Positions 1 through 9,376 are shown, numbered from the stretch's first letter. The stretch: 64,000 bases of DNA from Caproicibacter sp046707225 (GCF_046707225.1 NZ_JBJKOP010000008.1:1-64000); one strand, 5' to 3'. Notes: generated by a model not told the origin, from the letters alone. Numbers and translations are program-made.

Positions 1-125
1 TCAAAGGATGCCAGCCAGCGGACATATTTCCGCAGCTCAGCTTCGTTGATGCTGTAATCGTCATTCAGTGGAACACAGATTGCGGGGAAAATGGTCTTAT
101 AGTCAATGACTTTTTTCTTACTCAT
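1..125 (-). CDS. DapA-family (dihydrodipicolinate synthase / N-acetylneuraminate lyase) protein, N-terminal fragment
   Basis: Only the first 41 codons are in the window; the gene continues past position 1. The reading MSKKKVIDYKTIFPAICVPL followed by an N-D-D-Y-S-I-N stretch matches the start of class I Schiff-base lyases of the DapA family (a V/A-x-P-L/F beta strand, then a 'D-x-x-I-D' turn and a helix ending before the first GlxxxG motif). The start ATG is preceded by AAAGGAG at good spacing. It has its own promoter and a LacI-type operator upstream and lies just beyond a hexuronate operon, so an aldolase or lyase for a sugar acid such as 2-keto-3-deoxygluconate is possible. The substrate cannot be told from this fragment. 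Confidence 0.75.
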   Translation of the reverse strand, partial: MSKKKVIDYKTIFPAICVPLNDDYSINEAELRKYVRWLASF

Positions 126-217
126 GACAAGATCTCCTTTGCGATACTTAAATAGTTGTTCCGTAAATACGGCGAGATTACACTGCGCACATGTAAAGCG
201 CCTTAACAGGAAACTTT

Positions 218-275
218 ATGCAAACGATTGCATCTCTTACAGTTCCTTTATACCACGCGAAGGACTAACCGTCAA
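218..275 (-). promoter_or_regulatory. Sigma-A promoter with LacI-family operator for the DapA-family gene
   Basis: On the minus strand a -35 TTGACG (270-275) and -10 TATAAA (247-252) are separated by exactly 17 bp. About 15 bp downstream lies the perfect palindrome ATGCAAACGATTGCAT (218-233), which fits the LacI/GalR half-site pattern TGxAAxCG. An operator just past the start point suggests roadblock repression by a LacI-family protein. The regulator is not identified; a decayed LacI-family gene lies at 10.35 kb. Confidence 0.7.
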
Positions 276-440
276 TATTAACAGTAAATTCTGCAACATA
301 TTGCATAAATTAGTTTAAGTTGATTTTCACATGAGAAGAATACGATTTTAGCCGATATGCTATTGGTAGAAACGGTTCGTTCTCAGCGACTCTGAGAAGT
401 GGATGTCGTCGCGGCAAAATGTGCTGCGAAATCAGAAACG

Positions 441-462
441 CGGCGGGAATCGATTCCCGCCG
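441..462 (-). terminator. Palindromic hairpin downstream of the esterase gene
   Basis: CGGCGGGAATCGATTCCCGC continues as a near-perfect 22 bp palindrome just after the stop of the minus-strand esterase gene and is followed on that strand by a short T-containing stretch. It is the likely end of the long hexuronate operon. The T-tract is weak, so termination may be incomplete. Confidence 0.5.
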
Positions 463-482
463 CGGTAATTGAGCTATGAGTA

Positions 483-1271
483 TTATAGTTGGATAAAAGT
501 CTGGTGCATCCATTCGACGCACAGAGAACTCCATGATGCAACGTGAGGATCTGCGAAGCGGCTCTTTTCGGGTTCTTCGACCTCGGGTGTCGCCAGCGAA
601 AGGCCATGCACCCCTTTCGGAAACAGATGAAGTTCGCAGGAAATATGATGTTCCACAAGGGCGTTTAAAAACAGCATTGAATTCTGAACGGGGACATCTC
701 CGTCCTGAACCGTATGCCAAAGAAAAGTCGGCGGGACGTTGTCCGACACCTGATTTTCCAGTGAGAAAAGGCTTTGCTTTTCCTCGGTTTGGAAAAGGCG
801 CTCAAAGCTTTCACGGTGAGCAAAGGGGCCGGAAGAAATGACGGGGTACCCCAGAATCAAAGCGTTTGGCCTGTGACGCTCCCATAGCGAAGCGTCCGGG
901 AAAATACGATTCTTATTCCAGAATACCCCAAGGCTGGCTGCCAGATGACCGCCTGCCGAGAAGCCGCAGACCGCGATCCGATTGGGGTCAACATACGGTT
1001 CGCCGGAATGTTCTCTGACCTCCTTAACAGCCCAGGACAGATCCCGCAGCGGCCGAAAGCCAAGGGGAGGATTTTCCACCGTGTATCTGAGTACGAACGC
1101 GTGAAATCCGTTTTGACGAAACATTTCGGCAACCGGCCCGCTTTCTCTGGGAGAAAGCCAGGAATATCCGCCGCCGGGGCAGATGACGACGGCGGGCAGA
1201 ATCCGTTCGGAAGAAGCAGGATAACAGTCCAGTCGGGCGGAGCTGTCGGGACAGCATAAAGTCTGTACCAA
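483..1271 (-). CDS. Alpha/beta hydrolase, acetyl-xylan-esterase-like
   Basis: A 262-residue serine hydrolase of the BD-FAE / AXE family. Visible elements are the oxyanion segment PGGGY (residues 32-36, replacing HGGG), the nucleophile elbow GFSAGG with Ser105, the acid in DGDVP (Asp190) and His222 in GVHGL. No signal peptide is visible, so it should act in the cytoplasm, probably removing acetyl or other acyl groups from imported sugars or oligosaccharides. The start is a TTG with GGATGGAG about 8 nt upstream; no ATG fits the frame. It is the last gene of the hexuronate operon, 27 bp after the VOC gene, which suggests de-esterification of acetylated or methylated uronates. Substrate is inference. 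Confidence 0.8.
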   Translation of the reverse strand: MVQTLCCPDSSARLDCYPASSERILPAVVICPGGGYSWLSPRESGPVAEMFRQNGFHAFVLRYTVENPPLGFRPLRDLSWAVKEVREHSGEPYVDPNRIAVCGFSAGGHLAASLGVFWNKNRIFPDASLWERHRPNALILGYPVISSGPFAHRESFERLFQTEEKQSLFSLENQVSDNVPPTFLWHTVQDGDVPVQNSMLFLNALVEHHISCELHLFPKGVHGLSLATPEVEEPEKSRFADPHVASWSSLCVEWMHQTFIQL

Positions 1272-1298
1272 TGTAATTCTCCATCCTTCAAAATCAGC

Positions 1299-1649
1299 TT
1301 ATTTTTTTAGCAGATGAAATGCAAAACCTGCAATCTCTTTCTTTAGATAGATCAGCTTTAATTCTCCGTTTTCGTTGTAGGCTGCCGTGCCGTCGTCAAA
1401 TTCGATTCCCTTGCCTTCCAAATATTTTTTTGCTTCCGGAACGTCGGTGGTTCCAATCGCGATATGCCCGAGGGTTCCGGCGCCCTTCTTTTTCATAATC
1501 TCAATTTTGGAACTGGAAAAAACAGAAATCGGCGTGTCTGTTTCCGAAAAGCCAAACAGGCTGAGTAATAAGTCAGCCGTTTGCTGTGCCTCTGCCGTGT
1601 CCTTACAGTTGAATCCGACATGCATTACCTCAAAATCCAAGTCTCTCAT
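1299..1649 (-). CDS. VOC-fold (glyoxalase-like) small protein
   Basis: About 116 residues. The pattern V-M-H-V-G-F-N at the start, a helix, then L-G-H-I-A-I-G-T-T-D and a final F-A-F-H-L-L matches one paired beta-alpha-beta-beta-beta module of the vicinal oxygen chelate superfamily. The ATG at 1649 has AAGGA eight bases upstream; an ATG two codons earlier (1655) is the alternative, and still longer readings lack a ribosome site. From memory, similar domains are appended to some clostridial KDPG/KHG aldolases, which would suit its position between uxaC and the esterase in a uronate operon. Function unknown; it may be a metal-dependent isomerase or epimerase for a pathway intermediate. Confidence 0.7.
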   Translation of the reverse strand: MRDLDFEVMHVGFNCKDTAEAQQTADLLLSLFGFSETDTPISVFSSSKIEIMKKKGAGTLGHIAIGTTDVPEAKKYLEGKGIEFDDGTAAYNENGELKLIYLKKEIAGFAFHLLKK

Positions 1650-1793
1650 GATCATGTTCCTTCTTTCAGCGTAAAGTAAAATGGCGCAGCAGCACCGATT
1701 GAGGACAACCGGTTTGACATGCACCAAAATTCACCTATATCTTAATGCAAATCCCAATAAAATTCAAACGGAGTGCGACAGAATTTTGCCGGG

Positions 1794-3203
1794 TCAAACA
1801 TCATAATGAAAATATGCTTTCGCATTCTCATAGCAGATTCCCTTTATGATGGATTCCAGCATTTTTTTGTCATTGGGATATTCTCCGTTTTCCACCCAGG
1901 AACCGATTAGATTGCACAGGATTCTCCTGAAATATTCATGACGGGTATAGGAGAGAAAGCTGCGGGAATCCGTCACCATGCCTACGAAATTGCCCAGAAG
2001 GGAAAGATTTGCAAGACTGGTCAGCTGGTTTTCCATGCCGGCTTTGGAATCATTGAACCACCACGCGCAGCCATGCTGAATTTTTCCGCGTACACCGGGG
2101 CCCTGGAAACTGCCGATCACGCTGCCGAGCATCGCATTGTCATTTGGATTCAGCGAATAAAGAATCATCTTCGGGAGACCGCAGCGGGCGTCCAAAGCAT
2201 CCAGAAACGCGACCAGACCATCCGCACAGGCGGCGGTGCCGATACAGTCCATGCCGGTGTCGGGGCCCAGCACGTGATACAGACTGGTTCGGTTGTTGCG
2301 CAGTGCATTGTAATGAATCTGCATCGCCCAGTCGTGTTTTGCATATTGTTCCCCCAAAAACAGGAGCAGCTCTGTTTTGTAGGCTTCAATTTCTTCCGTC
2401 GAGAGGGACTCTCCGTTCAGGGCTTTCTTGAAAACTGTGTCCGCTTTTGCGGTTCCTTCCGCCCGGCAGAAAAGATACTCCAGAGCGTGGTCGGAAGCGC
2501 GGCAGCCCATGGAATCAAAGAAATCAATGCGTGCGGCGAGTACGGAGAACAGGTCGTCTATGGAATGAATCGGAGTTTCGGCAGCTTTGGAAAGCTTTTG
2601 TATGTAGACGGCAAATTCCGGTTTTTCCACCCGCATCGCCTGGTCGGGACGCATGGAAGGAACGACAAGAAAATCACATGTGGGGTCGCCGTGCAGCTTT
2701 TTGTGCCAGCACAGGTCGTCCGCGGGGTCGTCTGTTGTTGCGATCACTTTCACGTTTGACTGATGAATGATGCCCCGCACCGAAAGGGAATCTTCACGCA
2801 GCTTTTTATTGCACAGATTCCAGATATCTTCCGCTGACTCCGCTGTCAGAAATTGATTGCAGCCGAAGTAACGCTTTAGCTCCAAGTGGGTCCAGTGGAC
2901 CATAGGGTTGCCAATGGCGCGCGGCAGCGCTTCGGCAAAACGCTGGAATTTTACGCGGTCGGAGCTTTGTGAGCCGGTGATCTCCGCCTCATCCACGCCG
3001 TTTGAGCGGATGATTCTCCACTTATAATGATCTCCGCCAAGCCAGACCTGCGAAATGTTTTCGAAATTGCGGTTTTCCGCAATTTCTTTTGGACTGATAT
3101 GGCAATGAAAGTCAATGATTGGCATCTGTTCGGCATACTCGTGATACAGGCTTTTGGCGGTATCGTTCGTAAGCAAAAAATCCTCATCCATAAACGGTTT
3201 CAT
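1794..3203 (-). CDS. uxaC: Glucuronate isomerase
   Basis: 469 residues, the usual length for UxaC. It interconverts D-glucuronate with D-fructuronate and D-galacturonate with D-tagaturonate, the first cytoplasmic step of hexuronate breakdown. The amidohydrolase-like metal motif DFHCHISPKE (residues 31-40, His33 and His35) and the family-typical stretch QVWLGGDHYKWR are both present. It sits downstream of the TRAP transporter genes (114 bp gap) in the same operon as uxaA and uxaB, so galacturonate is imported, isomerised, reduced and dehydrated by one unit. Confidence 0.97.
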   Translation of the reverse strand: MKPFMDEDFLLTNDTAKSLYHEYAEQMPIIDFHCHISPKEIAENRNFENISQVWLGGDHYKWRIIRSNGVDEAEITGSQSSDRVKFQRFAEALPRAIGNPMVHWTHLELKRYFGCNQFLTAESAEDIWNLCNKKLREDSLSVRGIIHQSNVKVIATTDDPADDLCWHKKLHGDPTCDFLVVPSMRPDQAMRVEKPEFAVYIQKLSKAAETPIHSIDDLFSVLAARIDFFDSMGCRASDHALEYLFCRAEGTAKADTVFKKALNGESLSTEEIEAYKTELLLFLGEQYAKHDWAMQIHYNALRNNRTSLYHVLGPDTGMDCIGTAACADGLVAFLDALDARCGLPKMILYSLNPNDNAMLGSVIGSFQGPGVRGKIQHGCAWWFNDSKAGMENQLTSLANLSLLGNFVGMVTDSRSFLSYTRHEYFRRILCNLIGSWVENGEYPNDKKMLESIIKGICYENAKAYFHYDV

Positions 3204-3317
3204 CTTGACATCCTTTCTGAATGCATATTGCGAATAACAAACACGGGCAAATACAAAGGAGAACGCGCTGAAAACTAAATTTGATGTATAAAGAGCCGCT
3301 GTAAAAAGTACCGAGAC

Positions 3318-4604
3318 TTACAGTAGGCCGGGAATCCAGAGAGATATGGCAGGAACAAAGGTGACTAGCATTAATGCAACCACCATGGCGCCATACATTG
3401 GCAGCATAGCCATTGTTGCTTTTTCAACTGGAATCTTGCCAATACTGCACCCTACAAACAATGCGCCGCCAACCGGTGGTGTGCAAAGGCCGATTGCAAG
3501 GTTCAAAATCAACATGACACCAAACTGAACCGGATCCATGCCGTATTGTTCCACAACAGGGAGCAGAATCGGAGTAACAATCAGAATCAGCGGGGCCATA
3601 TCCATAAAGCAGCCGAGTACCAGCAGCATCAGATTAATCAATAAAAATACAATGATACGGTTGGTGGTGACGGAAAGCAGAAAAGTTGAAATCAACGTGG
3701 GAACCTGCAAATAAGCAAGCAGCCAGCCGAACGCACCGGCGGAAGCAATCAGGCTAAATACAACAGCGAGAGTCTTGATCGTGTTCATCAAGAGCTTGGG
3801 TATTTGCTTCAATTTTAATTCGCGATAAAAAAAGATAGAAATGATAAATGCGTAAATGCATGCAAATGCTGCGGATTCCGTCGCGGTAAAAATGCCTGAA
3901 ACAACGCCGCCCATAATAATGATGATGGTGCCAAGAGCCAGAAGAGCATCACGCGTAATAATTAGGGCATCACGCAGTCTTACTTTTTCTCCTTTTGGGT
4001 ACTGGCGTTTTACGGCTATAATTCCGCAAACAATCATGAGGCAGATCCCAAGCAAAACCCCTGGAAGGATTCCGCCCATAAACAAAGAGCCAATGGAAAC
4101 GCCGCCGGCTGCAAGAGAATAGATAATCATGTTGTGGCTTGGTGGAACCAGCACGCCTTGGCAGGCGCTGGTAACTGTTACGGCAACAGAAAAGTCTTCG
4201 TCATAGCCTGCATCAGTCATCATCGGAATTTCAATGCAGCCAAGGGAAGAGACATCGGCAACGGCGGAACCGGAGATGCCGCCAAAGAACATACTTGCCA
4301 AAACGTTTACATGTGCGAGTCCGCCGCGCAGACGGCCGACAATTACATTGGCAAATTTTAAAAGACGGTCGGATATTCCGCCCGCCCCCATGAGTTCGCC
4401 GGCGAATATGAAGAACGGAATCGCCATGAGGGAAAAACTGTCGATGGATTTACTCATTTGCTGGACCAGCGTCATGACCGGGATCTGCAGATACAGCATG
4501 GTGATGGCGGTGGAACTGGCCAGCGCGATGGCGACCGGCATTTTGCAGATGATAAAGATGACGAAACTGATCAGAAGGAGAGCAATGGCAAAATTGAGGT
4601 TCAT
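3318..4604 (-). CDS. dctM: TRAP transporter large permease (DctM type)
   Basis: 428 residues, almost entirely hydrophobic, with roughly 12 membrane spans. It starts with a MNLNFAIALLLISFVIFIIC helix and carries the family features FIFAGELMGAGGIS and GGISGSAVAD near residues 65-115. It is the channel subunit of a tripartite ATP-independent periplasmic-type importer that uses an ion gradient. The start overlaps the dctQ stop by 4 bp (ATGA), implying translational coupling. Its place between uxaA and uxaC makes hexuronate or oligo-uronide the likely cargo. Confidence 0.95.
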   Translation of the reverse strand: MNLNFAIALLLISFVIFIICKMPVAIALASSTAITMLYLQIPVMTLVQQMSKSIDSFSLMAIPFFIFAGELMGAGGISDRLLKFANVIVGRLRGGLAHVNVLASMFFGGISGSAVADVSSLGCIEIPMMTDAGYDEDFSVAVTVTSACQGVLVPPSHNMIIYSLAAGGVSIGSLFMGGILPGVLLGICLMIVCGIIAVKRQYPKGEKVRLRDALIITRDALLALGTIIIIMGGVVSGIFTATESAAFACIYAFIISIFFYRELKLKQIPKLLMNTIKTLAVVFSLIASAGAFGWLLAYLQVPTLISTFLLSVTTNRIIVFLLINLMLLVLGCFMDMAPLILIVTPILLPVVEQYGMDPVQFGVMLILNLAIGLCTPPVGGALFVGCSIGKIPVEKATMAMLPMYGAMVVALMLVTFVPAISLWIPGLL

Positions 4605-5149
4605 GTGTTTTCCTCCTTATGAAAGCCTTCTTCCAATTCCCTGTGCCGGTACCGTTCCAAATGGAACAGATCGATCAGCGCGTAGTAACAGATGAAAACC
4701 CCGGAAACCGGAATCATAATGTACAGGGTGCCGCTGGGCCAGCCGGTCGCCGGAAGAATGGACCCCATCGAAGCCTGCGTCATCATGATGCCGTAAACAA
4801 TCAGCGTAACGCCAAACAGGACGGTGACAAGGCTGTTAATAACATTCAGAATCTTTTGTATGGGAGCGGGAAATTTTTTAAAGAACATTTCTATGGCGAT
4901 GTGCAGCTTCTTTTCTACACCGATTGCCATAGAAATAAAGGCCATCCATACCATAAGAAGCAGGGCAACCTCGTCGGACCAGGAAATACTGAAACCCAAA
5001 AATTTGCGGCAGATGACCTGTGCGCTGACGATAAGAACGATGACCAGCATTACAATTTTGGAATACTCTTCCAATATTCTGTAAACGAAATCGAACAGAA
5101 AGGAAATACCATACATCAGCCGGTCGAGCGGATTTTTCTTGGTGTTCAT
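4601..5149 (-). CDS. dctQ: TRAP transporter small permease (DctQ type)
   Basis: 182 residues with four predicted membrane helices, including VIVLIVSAQVICRKFLGFSI, whose ARK/CRKFLG-W pattern is typical of DctQ. A W-S-D-E motif follows the first helix pair, as in the family. It bridges the binding protein and DctM. It follows dctP by about 64 bp, a gap holding a strong hairpin, and overlaps dctM by 4 bp. The C-terminal tail is acidic and charged (RYRHRELEEGFHKEENT). Confidence 0.93.
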   Translation of the reverse strand: MNTKKNPLDRLMYGISFLFDFVYRILEEYSKIVMLVIVLIVSAQVICRKFLGFSISWSDEVALLLMVWMAFISMAIGVEKKLHIAIEMFFKKFPAPIQKILNVINSLVTVLFGVTLIVYGIMMTQASMGSILPATGWPSGTLYIMIPVSGVFICYYALIDLFHLERYRHRELEEGFHKEENT

Positions 5150-5169
5150 AGAGTTCTCCTTATTTAAGG

Positions 5170-5200
5170 GTCATGAGCCGCGGAAAAAGCGGCTCATGAC
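5170..5200 (-). other. Intra-operon hairpin between dctP and dctQ
   Basis: GTCATGAGCCGC and GCGGCTCATGAC form a perfect 12 bp stem with a 7-base loop, directly after the dctP stop. Such stems often stabilise the 3' end of binding-protein mRNA and lower expression of the permease genes. No T-run follows on the minus strand, so full termination is unlikely. Confidence 0.7.
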
Positions 5201-5213
5201 TGAGGATCGAAAG

Positions 5214-6266
5214 TTATTTTGTGTTCTGGATTTGCTTGATCAGATCCAAGTTGTCCTTGGCATATTTTTCATACAGCGGCTGTACGGCATCCTGGAATTT
5301 CTTGAGTTCATCCGCGGAAAGCTCCGTTACCTTGACGCCTTTGGATTTTACTTCATCCAGGGCGCTCTTTTCGGAATCAGCCCACAGCTGACGCTCTACC
5401 TTGGAAGCTTCTTCGGCACATTCCTGAATAATTTTCTGGTCGCTGGGCGACAGAGAATCCCAGGTCTTCTGCGAACACAGCATCATTTCCGGCAGACGGC
5501 TGTGACCATCCAGAAGCAGATTGGGGGCAACTTCGTAATGCTTGGTGGATTCATAGGATGGAAGGTTGTTTTCCGCGCCGTCGATGACGCCGTTCTGAAG
5601 GCCGGAGTAAACCTCGCCGTAATCCATCGGGGTTGGGCTGGCGCCGAGTGCCTTGACCATATCCATCATCAGGCTGGATTCCTGCACGCGAATTTTCATG
5701 TTCTTAAGGCCCGAAAGGTCTGTTACCGGTTTTTTGGTGTAGAAGTTTCTGGAACCGGCGTCGTACCAGCACAGGCCGACCATTTTGGAGCTTGAGATTC
5801 CGTCGAGGAATTTTTTGCCGATATCGCCGTTCAGCACATTCCACATCTGGTCGCTGCTGGAGAACAGGTACGGAAGGGACAGGGTGTTCAGCTCCTGGTC
5901 AAATCCGGACAGAACGCCAAGACTGGCGCGGGTGAAATCAAGTCCGCCGTACTGCACCTGCTGCACGCCTGACTTTTCATCGCCGAGCTGAGCATTGTAG
6001 TAAACCTGAATCTTGATTCTGCCGTTCGATTTTTCCTTAACCAGATCCACAAACTTTGCGTCTGCCTGGGAAGCCGGGTGTGTCGTCGCCTGAATTTCGG
6101 AGAAACGGAATGTGTATGATTTACCGCTGGAATCGGCGGAAGCCGCCGCGGAATTCCCGGCTGAAGTCGGGGCTGCCGAACTTGATGCTTGACCGGAAGA
6201 ACAACCCGCAAGAATACTTGTGCATGCCAATGTGCCTGCAAGCAGGATGGAAATTGCCTTGTTCAT
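5214..6266 (-). CDS. dctP: TRAP transporter substrate-binding lipoprotein (DctP family)
   Basis: 350 residues. A lipoprotein signal is clear: MNKAISILLAGTLACTSILA followed by GC, with Cys22 as lipid attachment site, then a Ser/Ala-rich linker before the DctP fold. Family marks include GEVYSGLQNGVIDGAENN and the ligand-contacting arginine in MKIRVQESSLMMDMVKALGASPTPM. It captures the substrate outside the membrane for DctQM. The start chosen (6266) has GGAGGAG at good spacing; an upstream TTG lies inside that ribosome site. Uronate specificity is inferred from the operon. Confidence 0.95.
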   Translation of the reverse strand: MNKAISILLAGTLACTSILAGCSSGQASSSAAPTSAGNSAAASADSSGKSYTFRFSEIQATTHPASQADAKFVDLVKEKSNGRIKIQVYYNAQLGDEKSGVQQVQYGGLDFTRASLGVLSGFDQELNTLSLPYLFSSSDQMWNVLNGDIGKKFLDGISSSKMVGLCWYDAGSRNFYTKKPVTDLSGLKNMKIRVQESSLMMDMVKALGASPTPMDYGEVYSGLQNGVIDGAENNLPSYESTKHYEVAPNLLLDGHSRLPEMMLCSQKTWDSLSPSDQKIIQECAEEASKVERQLWADSEKSALDEVKSKGVKVTELSADELKKFQDAVQPLYEKYAKDNLDLIKQIQNTK

Positions 6267-6384
6267 AATAAACTCCTCCAATTAACAAATTTCATATCTT
6301 GTTTTTAATAATTCCCACATGGACTGCTTTTCTGATTATCCTCCCTTCCGGGATAAGACTGTTAACCTGTCTGAAAAAATGGGA

Positions 6385-7875
6385 TTACAGGGTGACTCCG
6401 TTTTTCCAGACGGCAATCTCGGCAAAGTCATATTTTTCGCTGCATGTTTGCTGCCCAGAGGCAGTTTGCAAAACAAGCCGGGTCAAATCGCTGCACAGAT
6501 CTTCCTTTTTTTTGCCGGCCGCAATCGGACCCGCGTCAAAATCAATCCATCGCGGCTTTCTTTCCGAAAGCTGCGTATTGGTTGAAATTTTGATAGTCGG
6601 AACAACCGTTCCGAACGGCGTCCCTCTTCCTGTTGAAAACAGAACCATTTGACAGCCTGCTGCGGCTAGGGCGGAGGCGGAAACCAGATCGTTTCCGGGC
6701 GCACAAAGCAGATTCAGCCCTTTCTGTGTGATTCGTCCCGCATAGGGAAGGACGTCCTCCACTTCGGCCGACCCGCCTTTTTGAATGCAGCCAAGCGATT
6801 TTTCCTCCAGAGTCGTAATTCCTCCGGCTTTATTGCCGGGAGACGGATTCTCATAAACCGGCTGCCCGGCATCCGTAAAGTATTTTTTAAAATTACGAAT
6901 TAAATGAACCGTTTCGTGAAAGACTCTATTATCCCGGGCACGGTTCATCAGGATTGTTTCTGCGCCGAACATTTCCGGAACTTCCGTCAAAACCGATGTC
7001 CCGCCCTGAGAAATCAGAAAATCGGTAAACAGGCCGATCAGTGGATTTGCAGTAATACCGGAAAGTCCGTCCGACCCTCCGCATTTCATACCGACCCGCA
7101 GCTCCGTTAATGGAATCGGCTCCCTGCGGTCGCCGGCCATTCGGTCGTTCAGCTCCGCCAATAAATCGGCGCCGCGTTCAATTTCGTCATCCGTTTCCTG
7201 AGCGACAAGAAAACGGACGCGGCTTTCGTCAAAAGAGCCGAGCTCCCGCTGAAAGCTTTCTAGCGTGTTGCTCTCACAGCCAAGGCTGAGAACCAGAACC
7301 CCGCCCGCATTCGGGTGCCGCGTAAAGTCCGCCAGAAGGCGTCTTGTGGCGGATAAGTCATCTCCCAACTGGGAGCAGCCGTAATTGTGTTTCAGAATTC
7401 GGATTGCTTCGGCATGCACCGGACTGAGCTTTTCTCTGAATCGGCGGACAATCAGTTCAGCCGTTCCGTTGACGCATCCGACGGTGGGTACAATCCACAG
7501 TTCATTGCGGATTCCCGCGGAGCCGTCTGAGCGGCGAAAGCCGTCAAACGTCAAATTGCGGTTTGGAACGTCCACCGGCAGGGGTGTTTTCCGGTAACGG
7601 TACTCGTCTCCGGCAGCGTTAAGGCCTGTCGCCATGTTGTGGGAATGAACCCAGGCTCCGCATGGAATATTCTGCTTCGCACGGCCGATCGGGAAACCGT
7701 ACTTGATGATTTCGGAATCCGCCGAAAGATCGGAGAGCGCGAATTTATGTCCCCGGGCGATCGTTTCCACTAGCGTTATGATTTTGCCGCCGAGTTCGAC
7801 CGGTTCGCCTTTTTTCAGGTCGCACAAAGCCACGGCGACATTGTCTTTGTCGTTAATCTTGATTGCTTTGTTCAT
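6385..7875 (-). CDS. uxaA: Altronate dehydratase
   Basis: 496 residues, full family length. It converts D-altronate to 2-keto-3-deoxy-D-gluconate. The N-terminal SAF domain (about residues 1-85, with VHSHNMATG) is joined to the large catalytic domain, which carries TVGCVNGTAELI, HNYGCSQLGDD and GLKCGGSDGLSGI-like cysteine motifs (here GMKCGGSDGLSGITANP), expected to bind iron. It begins 2 bp after the uxaB stop, so the two are coupled. A 118 bp gap separates it from dctP. Confidence 0.97.
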   Translation of the reverse strand: MNKAIKINDKDNVAVALCDLKKGEPVELGGKIITLVETIARGHKFALSDLSADSEIIKYGFPIGRAKQNIPCGAWVHSHNMATGLNAAGDEYRYRKTPLPVDVPNRNLTFDGFRRSDGSAGIRNELWIVPTVGCVNGTAELIVRRFREKLSPVHAEAIRILKHNYGCSQLGDDLSATRRLLADFTRHPNAGGVLVLSLGCESNTLESFQRELGSFDESRVRFLVAQETDDEIERGADLLAELNDRMAGDRREPIPLTELRVGMKCGGSDGLSGITANPLIGLFTDFLISQGGTSVLTEVPEMFGAETILMNRARDNRVFHETVHLIRNFKKYFTDAGQPVYENPSPGNKAGGITTLEEKSLGCIQKGGSAEVEDVLPYAGRITQKGLNLLCAPGNDLVSASALAAAGCQMVLFSTGRGTPFGTVVPTIKISTNTQLSERKPRWIDFDAGPIAAGKKKEDLCSDLTRLVLQTASGQQTCSEKYDFAEIAVWKNGVTL

Positions 7876-7877
7876 AC

Positions 7878-9338
7878 TCAGGATCCCTGCACGATCTGTT
7901 CAACCGCCTTTTTCATGCCGGATTTTTCAATTTCGGACAGATCCTTCGCGACCGCGTTTGTCAATCCGGGCACCAGGTTTAAGTCCTGCTTCCAGACGGA
8001 CTCGAACGACAAAACACCGCGGACCAGATTCAGCAAAGATTTCTCCGTCCCGTCATAAGCCGCCCATTGCTTTTTCATCAGTTCAAGCACCGCGTCTTCG
8101 TCGCTCAGGGCAATGGACTCTTCGCCGCGTTTGCCGCGGTAAAATTCCAATAGAGCGGCGAGCGAAAACACCAGATGCTTCGGCAGTTCTTTTGTCCTCG
8201 AGAGGTATTCCAGCAAAGAAGGCAGGACGCGGGTTTCGTATTTCGAGAAAGAATTCAGAGCGATGCTCATTAAGTAGTGCTTGACAAACGGATTGCGGAA
8301 GCGATCAAAAACTGCTTTCGCAAAGTCTTCCAGTTCCTGCTTTGGCAGGTCGAGCGTCGGGATGATTTCCCGCTCGACGGCCTGCGTAAGAAACTTGCCG
8401 GCCAGCGCGTCGTCGACCGCTTCGCCGACCGTGTCCAGATGAAGCAGGTAGGCAACCGGAACCAGGGTCGTGTGCGCCCCGTTCAGGATGCGGACTTTCC
8501 GGGTGCGGTATGGCGTCATATCCGCTACAACCTTCACATTCAGCCCGGCCTTTTCAAACGGAATTTCGTTCGAAATCCATTTGGGGCCTTCGATGACCCA
8601 AAGGTGGAACAGCTCTCCTACGTCGACCGCCTTGTCTATGTATCCAAGCTCCTTTGTCACTTCATCAATGGTGTCTCTCGGGTATCCCGGCACAATCCGG
8701 TCCACGAGGCTGCAGCAAAAGGTGTTCGACTGATTGAGCCATTCAATAAAGCCATGTTCCAGCTTCCACTGCTCCGCGTACTGTAAAACACATTTTTTCA
8801 GTTTTTCTCCGTTGCGGTCGATCAGCTCGCAGGGGATAATGATCAGCCCCTTATCTTTCGCTCCGCCGAAAACCTGATATCTGCGGTACAGGAATTGCGT
8901 CAGCTTCGCGGGGTAAGAGGTTGGAGGAGCATCGTCCGGGCCGCAGGCCGGGTCGAAAGCGATTCCTGCCTCCGTTGTGTTTGAAACCACCAGACGCAGT
9001 GTTTCGCATCCGGCCAGGGAAAGATAATCCTGATAATTTTCATAGGGATTGATTGCTTTGTTTACGCAGCCGATCACGCTGTGGGTGCGGACCGAATTTC
9101 CGTTTTCCATCCCCTGCAGAAAAAGCGTGTACAGGCGGTCTTGCTCGTTGAGAAGGGCTGCGTTTCCCTGTGGCAGAGGCTGAATGATGGCGACGCCGGC
9201 GTTAAAATCCGCCTTTTGATTCATCTGTTCTATTTGCCAGTCGACAAATGCGCGCAGAAAATTCCCTTCGCCATACTGCAACACTTTAATGGGGTATTCT
9301 TTGCTGCCGGAATATGTATTCTTCGAAAGTCTTTCCAA
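7878..9338 (-). CDS. uxaB: Tagaturonate reductase (altronate oxidoreductase)
   Basis: 486 residues from the TTG start at 9338, close to the 483 residues of E. coli UxaB. The NAD-dependent mannitol dehydrogenase-superfamily fold is shown by QYGEGNFLRAFVDWQIE near the N-terminus (cofactor site) and by NGAHTTLVP in the catalytic half. The TTG lies 7 nt after GGGAGG; longer upstream reading has no ribosome site and crosses the promoter. It is the first gene of the operon, transcribed from the promoter at 9402-9430 and facing the GntR regulator. Confidence 0.95.
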   Translation of the reverse strand: MERLSKNTYSGSKEYPIKVLQYGEGNFLRAFVDWQIEQMNQKADFNAGVAIIQPLPQGNAALLNEQDRLYTLFLQGMENGNSVRTHSVIGCVNKAINPYENYQDYLSLAGCETLRLVVSNTTEAGIAFDPACGPDDAPPTSYPAKLTQFLYRRYQVFGGAKDKGLIIIPCELIDRNGEKLKKCVLQYAEQWKLEHGFIEWLNQSNTFCCSLVDRIVPGYPRDTIDEVTKELGYIDKAVDVGELFHLWVIEGPKWISNEIPFEKAGLNVKVVADMTPYRTRKVRILNGAHTTLVPVAYLLHLDTVGEAVDDALAGKFLTQAVEREIIPTLDLPKQELEDFAKAVFDRFRNPFVKHYLMSIALNSFSKYETRVLPSLLEYLSRTKELPKHLVFSLAALLEFYRGKRGEESIALSDEDAVLELMKKQWAAYDGTEKSLLNLVRGVLSFESVWKQDLNLVPGLTNAVAKDLSEIEKSGMKKAVEQIVQGS

Positions 9339-9376
9339 TCGTAAGTCCTCCCTGCTTTGCGTTGATATGTTAATGT

